From positions 24,356,461 to 24,420,460 of the forward strand of contig CM060312.1 in the NCBI GenBank assembly GCA_030674185.1: a stretch of DNA of 64,000 nt, read 5' to 3'. Positions 57,773-64,000 of the stretch are shown here, in pieces (position 1 is the first letter of the stretch; each line of letters begins with the position of its first letter). The stretch is from Monoplex corrugatus. Lineage: Eukaryota; Mollusca; Gastropoda; Littorinimorpha; Ranellidae. A model generated the notes under the pieces. It was not told the origin of the DNA. It saw only the letters and a program-made list of their open reading frames with translations, and made no database searches. Both the position numbers and the translations under genes were made by a program.

Positions 57773-59281
57773 TCATTTAATTTGTTTGTTTTCAGTCATC
57801 CAATCCTTCAGGTCAGCTACACAAGATTGGGTTTTCTGGATCATGATGGGAAGGTCAGGGAGAGGCCCAGAGACATACAGCTGATTGTCATCCGAGAAAG
57901 AATGATGCTGAAGCAGGTGTTCTTGGACAATAGAGGAGACAGGGTAGGTGTAGAGAATGAAAAGTAGGGGGCCCAGAACAGATCCTTGTGGCACTCCGTA
58001 AGTCAGACAGGAAGGATTAGAAGAAAGACCATTGACAGAAACTACTTGCAGACGATTGGTGATGTAAGAATGAAACCAGTTCAAGACAGTATCATGGAGC
58101 CCAAAAGAGTGATGTAGACGGGAGAGAAGGATAGAGTGGTCAATAGTGTCAAAGGCGGCAGATAGGTCCAAGAGAGTCAAAAGTGATACGTTGTTAGAGT
58201 CGAGAGTAGTCAATAAGTCGTTGCAGATTTTGAGAACAGCAGTTTCGGTACTATGTCCAGAACGGTAAGCAGACTGAAGGGAATAGACAAGGTTATTGGA
58301 ATGAAGGTGGTTTAACAGCTGGTCAAGAACAACTTTCTCTAAGACCTTGGAAAGAAAAGGAAGATTTGACACAGGTCTATAGTTTTTCAAATTCTCAGGG
58401 TCAAGAGTCGTCTTTTTTAGAAGAGGTCTTACAATTGCTGACTTGAAAGAAGAAGGAAAGGAGCCAGTTGAGAGGGAATGGTTAATGATATTGGTGATGT
58501 GAGGGAGAAGAGTATCGAGACAATGGGTGAGAAAAGAAGCTGGCAATGGGTCGAGTTCACAGGTTTTAATGCCAGATTTCATGATGATTTTCTTAACAAA
58601 GTCCTCAGAAACGGGTTGGAAGAAAGTAAGGGGGATTCCAGAGAAAGGGGGTTCAGGAAATGTAGCATGAGTGTTCGTCGTGGAATCGAGAGAAAGCCTG
58701 AGGTTAGCAATCTTGTTGAAAAAATAGTCAGAGAAAGCCTGTGGAAGATCAGAAGGTGGCAGGTGAGATGGAAGAGGAGAAGAGCCAGTTTTGCCAAGAA
58801 GAGTATTAGTTATATTATACAGTTGTTTGGAAGTGGAACAGGCAAGAATTTTAGCATTGTAATAGGCTGATTTAGAGGCATCTACGAGGCTATTGACAAT
58901 TTTGTTGGCAGTTTGAAAAATTTGCTTATGAACAGTCAGACTAGACTTGAGCCACTGTCTCTCGGCTCTGCGCCTTTCACACTTGGCCGCTTGCAGCTGA
59001 GGCCCAATGGAGGAGAACCAAGGTGATGGTGGCCTCTTGGAAACAAGGCGGCCACAGGCAGGAGCGAACCGATCCAGGAGCCCAAGGAGAAGGGAGTTGA
59101 GGTCATCAGGTGTGGTTGGCGGGGAAGCAGATAAGAGAGACTGAAGGTCAGCCTCAAAGACAGTCATGTCCACTGCAGAAAGGTGTCTGGCTTGAATGTA
59201 CGTTTTGCGGGGTGGAGGGCGGGAAAAATGAAGATCAGCAACAAGGCAGACATGGTCAGATGTTCTTGATGCCGATATCAA
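57773..59281 (-). pseudogene. LINE ORF2 fragment: endonuclease end plus reverse transcriptase
   Basis: 502 codons open without interruption. RT motifs in order: [40 protein letters not shown] (catalytic Asp), [20 protein letters not shown], and SFSDDNQLY in place of the usual F/Y-A-D-D. The frame ends at KQIK*, one base out of register with the C-terminal part at 57028-57759. One indel and the truncated N-terminus are the only obvious lesions. Confidence 0.9.
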
Positions 59282-60074
59282 TTGTAAAATTTAAACAAAA
59301 TTTTCTCAATTCCTACAATATTAGTATTATGCATTAGGCCTAGTTTAAACTATAAAGAATCTCCACCAATCGATTTTTTTAACTCGCTCAGTACGACGGA
59401 ACGCTATAGCGTTTGTTACGAAAGACACAGTTTCATACGACGGAACGCAATAGCGGTTTCGATAATTAAAAAATTTTTTACGCTTCCCTCGTGCCGTGGC
59501 ATGCCAACTGAAGCTACACTGGTCCAGTGGTGCAGATCCTTCTAAAAGTCAAGGGTTTTCATACCCCCACTAAAAAAACTTGAGGGTTTTCATACCCCCA
59601 ATAATTTTTTTAGGGGGTTTTCATACCCTTTGCCAAAATTTCTGGGGGTATGAGCCACCGATGCAAAGACTCGGTATTTTGTTTTCCCAAGTGATTTTTT
59701 GGCCTAATGGTTTAAATAAATTAAATTATAAAAAAGCAAGCAGCATGGCCTTCTCTAAATTAGAATAAAGATCAACTCTTTACAGTGACACATGCCAGTT
59801 TCCACACTGACACAGACAACACAGGAGGAATATTTCCATATTACAAAATTTAATGTGAACTGATTCTGATTCAAGTAACTGTAACTAAGCAATCACATTA
59901 CTAATGTGTTTAGAAATAAGAATATCTGACTGAGACAGAAAAGTACTTCTAGAAGGGCTGCTTTCGGTTTCCGCTGCATTTTCATTGGCCCAGGCAAAGA
60001 GTTGTAGAAAAGTGTGACGTAGCCTAGTTACTATTTTTACCGCTAATGTAATGCCCGACCCCAATGCTGCATGT

Positions 60075-60130
60075 GCCGCGGCGGGCAAGCTAAGCGATGT
60101 CGGTCGCGTCGTTAGCTTGCCCGCCGCGGC
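60075..60130. repeat. Perfect 19-bp inverted repeat, GC-rich hairpin
   Basis: Arms GCCGCGGCGGGCAAGCTAA (60075-60093) and its exact complement (60112-60130) around an 18-nt loop. It lies in the 5' non-coding part of the piggyBac-like element. Confidence 0.9.
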
Positions 60131-60488
60131 TAGGCAAGCCAACGGAGCGATAGGTCTATACCCCCACGGCTCAAAACCTTTACGTGATGAGACCGGCAGA
60201 GGAAAAATGCTTACGTGACCATGCCCTCAAGACGACAAAGTCTTACGTGTTCATACCCTTTTGACATAATTTTTGTACGTGATTTCCATCTTCCTTATGT
60301 GATTTACCCCCATCTCTACGTGATCTGCACCCCTGCTGGTCACTGCGAACATGTCAAGGGTCAAGTGGAAAGTTACTTCGTGAGATTCTATAGCCATACA
60401 CTCGTCGGGAAACGATTGACTTCGGCACCCAAAACAACTGGCTAATCTGCCTTCGTGTCGAAAATGGCATCGCAGGCGAGCAAGAGTT

Positions 60489-60929
60489 TTGGAGAAAAGT
60501 AGATCGCGACGGCGGCGTTTTACTGCTGCTGAAGTGATTGAAGTGCTTCAGACTGAAGGATTGGACATCGAGGAGTATGATGAAGACAATGGTGAAAGTG
60601 TATCAAATGATGGAAGCTGCCAGGAAGAAAGTACTGACAGTGACCCAGTTTCAAACAACAGTGAAGTGGGAAAGGGAGGTGGGCGTACACGTCACGAGAG
60701 GAGAGCAGTCAGTGGGCCTTGTACTGTGAGTCACATGTCTGATAAAGATTTCTTTGACTTTCGTATGCATGACTGGCACAAAGATTTTAGTATTTCTCCC
60801 ACTTTGCCTCCGTTCTCTGGCTCTTGTGGCCTGCATGTCCCAGCTGAGTGCCACGCCCCCACTGATTTCTTCAATCAGTTTGTGACAGAAGACTTTCTAA
60901 ATTCTAGTGTCATAAACAGATGTGCATAA
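60489..60929 (+). pseudogene. piggyBac transposase, N-terminal part
   Basis: A 146-codon frame (no ATG at its start) with FTAAEVIEVLQTEGLDIEEY, a long acidic stretch, then a segment ending HAPTDFFNQFVTEDFLNS, the FF-x(2)-F pattern at the start of the conserved piggyBac transposase domain. The frame then stops at about the point where the catalytic domain should begin. An upstream ATG (60464) in another frame reads MASQASKSFGEK*, so the original start has probably been shifted out of frame. Confidence 0.72.
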
Positions 60930-60938
60930 GAGAACTGA

Positions 60939-61166
60939 GTGGCAAGCAGAATGAGCACTTCTCCTCTGCCGCCCATCCCCAGCGGTACGAAGAACTATAG
61001 GAAGTGCCATGTGTGTAGTGCTGGCAGCAGGAGATACCCGGAAGTTCAACTACAGCAAACCCCCAACTGGTGTAAAAAGTGTGGGGTTGCCCTCTGTGAC
61101 AAACTGCTAGCCCAACAAGACCATCACCTGCTTCCAACTGTATCACTCAGTGCAGAACTACACTGA
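60939..61166 (+). pseudogene. piggyBac transposase, C-terminal cysteine-rich domain
   Basis: KCHVCSAGSRRYPEVQ, then NWCKKCGVALC, gives the C-x2-C ... C-x2-C-x4-C pattern of the zinc-binding end domain of piggyBac transposases. It follows the N-terminal part directly, so about 400 residues with the catalytic aspartates have been deleted. Confidence 0.68.
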
Positions 61167-61456
61167 TGATTAGGAAAACAGTGCACAGCGACTGAAGCAT
61201 CCGGTGTGCTCCTTTTTTTCCAAATTCCCCTGTGTTACAATTTGTAACATTTATTCATATAATAATGTCACTAATAATCTTCTTTTTTTTTTTACCCTGA
61301 GCAAAGTCTACTTTATTCATGTTATTTTGTGCATACAAAGACCTCACCTTTGTGTGTTCATGGAGCTGATCAAAGTGTGTGACTGTATGGTGATCCTGAC
61401 CACAAAATTTAGGGTATATTCAACATGGCCCAGGAGCAGACAACATTACTACAGAG

Positions 61457-61933
61457 ATGATTGAATCCCTGGAGGAATTTGGCATAGAAAAAATAACAGT
61501 CCTCCTAAATGAAATTTACGACACTGGAAAAATTCCCAAAGATATGTCAAAATCAATTTTCATTGCACTTCCAAAGAAGACAGGGGCTATAGAATGCGAA
61601 CTCCATCGCACAATCAGTTTGACGAGTCATGTTACAAAAATCCTGTTAAGAATAATCATGGCGAGGACAAGGAATAGAATCAAAAGAGAAATAAAAGAAC
61701 AGTGTGGATTTGTGGAAGGGAAAGGAACTATTAATGCCATATACATCCTAAGAACTATCATAGAGAGGTCAATTGAGATGAATAAGGATTTGTATTTATG
61801 CTTTGTTGACTATACCAAGGCTTTCGATCGGGTACAACATGAAGAATTGATCAACCAACTGGAGAGACTCAATGTTGATGGAAAAGATCAACGAATAATC
61901 AGAAATACGTACTGGGAACAACAGCTGCAATGA
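61457..61933 (+). pseudogene. RTE-like LINE reverse transcriptase, N-side fragment
   Basis: A 158-codon frame with the RT palm: SIFIALPKKTGAIECELHRT, then EQCGFVEGKGTINAIYILRT and CFVDYTKAFDRVQHEEL (catalytic Asp). It stops 24 codons later after a frameshift. The element uses HRTISL where relatives read YRPISL. Confidence 0.85.
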
Positions 61934-62133
61934 GAATAGAAAAGAATATACGCTCTTTCCAAAACATCAAAAGAGGAGTCAGACACTGAGACAGGGTTGT
62001 GTTTTGTCACCAGACCTGTTTTCATGAGAAACCTAGAAGACCCTGGATTAAAGGTTGGAGGGAAAATTATAACACTCGGTATGCAGATGACACCGTGCTA
62101 ATTTCATAAAATGAAAGGGACCTACAAAACCTT

Positions 62134-62715
62134 GTGAATATACTAGAAATGGAAAGCAAAGGTAAGGGGTTGGAACTAAACAGCAGGAAGACAAGTCAAG
62201 GTGATAGTAAAAAACATGATATCCCCTCATGCAAAATAACAGCAAATGGCACAACCTTGTCACAGGTTAATAAGTTCAAATACCTGGAAACGGTCATTTC
62301 ATCAGATGGCAGATGCACATTGGAAATAGCTGGCAGAATCGGCCAAGCCAAAACAGCATTCAAGAAGATGACAAGCATTCTTACCAACAAATGCCTATCA
62401 GTTAACATCAGAAAGAGAGTCCTTGAATGTTATATAGAACCAATACTGTTGTATGGATGCAAGGCATGGACAGTCAGCAAGCAAAGCCAGAGCAAGATTG
62501 AGGCAGCCGAGATGTGGTTTCTCAGAAGAATGTTGAGAGTTCCATGGACAGCAAAGAAAACAAACGAGACAGTCTTGATGGAGGCAGACACAAGTAGATC
62601 ACTCATAAGGAAGATTAGGAAAAGACAGGCAACATTTGTAGGCCATTTTATGAGGGAGATAGATTTGGAGCACCTGGTCACAACAGGAAAGCTGGAGGGA
62701 AAGAGCACCATGTAG
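62134..62715 (+). pseudogene. RTE-like LINE, C-terminal fragment
   Basis: A 193-codon frame containing IPSCKITANGTTLSQVNKFK, CYIEPILLYGCKAWTVSKQS and RRMLRVPWTAKKTNETVL, ending GKLEGKSTM*. It matches the minus-strand fragments in both 8.8-kb repeats. Confidence 0.87.
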
Positions 62716-63077
62716 ACACAAGGAGAGAATGCTGGACGGACTTGCAGAGTGGCTGGGGATGAGGAGGGTGGGGGAGATGCTTGGGGCAACGAGAGATAGA
62801 GATGGTTGGAAGTCCATGATCGCCAACGCCATGCAGCAGGGCACCTGATGATGATGATGATGATTCAACATGGCACACAAAGAAGAAATATTCATGGAAG
62901 AACTTCAATATTTTGGCATGAACTAACCCAGCATGTAAATATTCAAATCTGAAAGTTTTATTTTGTTCCTTTATGTTTTGTAGGCCAATTTTTTTGTGAT
63001 TTTTTTTCCTAACCCTTCAAAATGGGCCATCCCCGAGGAAACGCAAGGGGAAAAACTCTCCGTCCCGAGTGAGTTAA

Positions 63078-63800
63078 TCATTCATGTTTTTTTAAATACA
63101 TCTACATTCTATTACTCATTTACTGTATTAGTATTACTTGGGTTTGTTAGTTTGCTCATGAGCCCTCAAACTTGCGATTTGAAAAGCCATAAAAGTGAAC
63201 GAAAACAATTATTCAAAAATTCGTAATTTCGGCTTCTAAATTACTGAATGAATTAACATGACACTGACTGAGCAGGCCACAATCATGACAATGTCACTGA
63301 ATGTGACAATTATATTATCAGGTATGGTTTTGAAGAATCAGAAGAGCTCGCCTGAAAACTGAAACTTATCAACAATACATACTGAGTCTGTATATTACTA
63401 CAGGGAACCAGAATGTGTAACTGAAACAAATTCATCACCACATATTCTTAAGATCGGACGTACATTTTTCGTCTAACAGCCCCTCGTCGTTCTCGCGTTA
63501 ATATGGCGTCCACTGGTCATTTAAATGTGATCATTATCAATGGAAATTAAACGGCACAAAGGTTTTTAAAATTCATATATTTATTTGAAATATTCTTGAA
63601 ATCACTTGCAATAATCGTTTTCCTCCGAACAAAAAAATATTTTCACAATCTTTCATGTATTAAAAACCTCATTTCCCAAGTATGAATATATATTTTACAT
63701 AGTCACAAACCTCAAACCAAACCGGAAGCTGACTGGTTGATATCTGACTGTAGGCCCTAGTTATTGCTTACACGCAAGGGATCTTGTGGATTTCCAGCGG
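63078..63800. other. Unassigned AT-rich stretch
   Basis: About 720 bp right of the piggyBac-like element, without a supported gene, exon or repeat. Confidence 0.55.
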
Positions 63801-64000
63801 GCCTCAATAGCTCAATTGGTTTGAGCGTCGGATTCACATGCTAATGGTTGTGGGTTCGAATCCCAGGGTGCGTTATATTAAAACTGGCCATCTCACTGTC
63901 CCATCTTAACATTGTTGTTCTGGTGGTGTCTCCTGTCAGTATATGAGTATAGGATTAGATTATAGATTGGTTCCCCTTCCCCCACTTCCCCGGGATGGTT
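63800..64000 (+). mobile_element. tRNA-like SINE head, family C, cut by the window end
   Basis: A box in a well-formed D arm (agctcaattggtttgagc) and B box ggttcgaatcc at 63852-63862, followed by unrelated sequence. The acceptor ends do not pair, so it is a SINE head and not a functional tRNA. No second copy lies in this window, and the 3' end is outside or undefined. Confidence 0.55.

Larger units (their letters stand above)
56799..59290 (-). mobile_element. CR1/L2-like LINE, near-complete RT region, 5'-truncated
   Basis: Minus-strand non-LTR retrotransposon whose 3' tail is an (ATT)n run (56799-56822), preceded by a 3' UTR with a CA-rich patch (56895-56975). Coding sequence starts inside the endonuclease domain ([13 protein letters not shown]) and runs through the RT to the C-terminal block. 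It belongs to the same broad group as 53090-54425, judged by the shared C-terminal motif (LHWLPV, PSRALRSSSD, FKRSLKTHLF). Confidence 0.9.
61430..62862 (+). mobile_element. RTE-like LINE, 5'-truncated, with target-site duplication
   Basis: Bounded by a perfect 12-bp direct repeat ATTCAACATGGC (61418-61429 and 62863-62874) and ending in a (TGA)n tail, both marks of target-primed insertion. It encodes the later RT (KIPKDMSKSIFIALPKKTG, LCFVDYTKAFDRVQHEELIN, then a YADDTVLIS core at about 62078-62106) and the C-terminal region, with at least two frame breaks and a stop. Same family as 511-1495, 12279-13262 and 37250-37440. I call it RTE-like from motif style and tail; the clade is not certain. 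Confidence 0.88.
59383..63073 (+). mobile_element. piggyBac-like element with gutted transposase, carrying a nested LINE
   Basis: TTAA at 59379-59382 and 63074-63077. Left terminus CTCGCTCAGTACGACGGA and right terminus (inverted) CTCACTCGGGACGGA are imperfect inverted repeats. A 20-bp subterminal direct repeat (tacgacggaacgc[ta/aa]tagcg) is at 59392 and 59436. The interior encodes the N-terminus and Cys-rich C-terminus of a piggyBac transposase without the DDE core. An RTE-like LINE (61430-62862) is inserted inside. Without it the element would be about 2.2 kb. Confidence 0.78.

Overview
The window looks like nuclear DNA of an intron-rich invertebrate. A mollusc, probably a gastropod, is the best guess. 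The reasons are long (CA)n/(GT)n tracts, tRNA-derived SINEs of a style I associate with gastropods, CR1/L2-like and RTE-like LINEs, and Tc1-, piggyBac- and hAT-like DNA transposons around one conserved metazoan gene. Species cannot be read from the sequence.

The backbone of 16.2-53.0 kb is one minus-strand protein-coding gene that I reconstructed exon by exon: an RBM5/RBM10-type splicing regulator. Twenty-two coding exons have compatible GT/AG splice phases. They encode, in order, an Arg/Asp/Glu-rich N-terminus, RRM1, a RanBP2-type zinc finger, RRM2, Tyr/Gln-, Thr- and Ala-rich linkers, an OCRE domain, a C2H2 finger, a G-patch and the family's conserved C-terminal tail. The product is about 1,004 residues. 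The exon lengths sum to 3,014 nt, one short of a whole number of codons; the missing base maps to the start of the G-patch exon. Introns carry most of the repeats: three piggyBac-like TTAA elements, a hAT-like element with a BED-finger remnant, SINEs, an RTE fragment, and a 1.16-kb minisatellite of 32-bp units that starts at the splice donor of the first OCRE exon.

About 3-8,832 and 11,773-20,573 are two near-identical copies of one 8.8-kb segment holding the last two exons of the gene, its 3' flank, a fold-back MITE, an RTE fragment and a SINE. The duplication ends 34 bp short of exon 20, so the distal copy is a detached set of 3' exons. It may be a real tandem duplication or two haplotypes assembled in tandem. 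Between the copies (8.8-11.8 kb) lie two tRNA-Trp(CCA) genes in an older local duplication, and several simple repeats.

53.1-63.1 kb, upstream of the start codon, is a transposon cluster: a LINE 3' fragment, a Tc1-like element with an uninterrupted 342-residue D34E transposase, a 2.4-kb LINE with a single frameshift, and a piggyBac derivative that keeps the N-terminus and Cys-rich tail of its transposase but lacks the catalytic core. An RTE-like LINE with a perfect 12-bp target duplication is inserted in the piggyBac derivative. The window ends in another tRNA-like SINE. No 5' untranslated exon or promoter of the RBM5/10-like gene could be identified.
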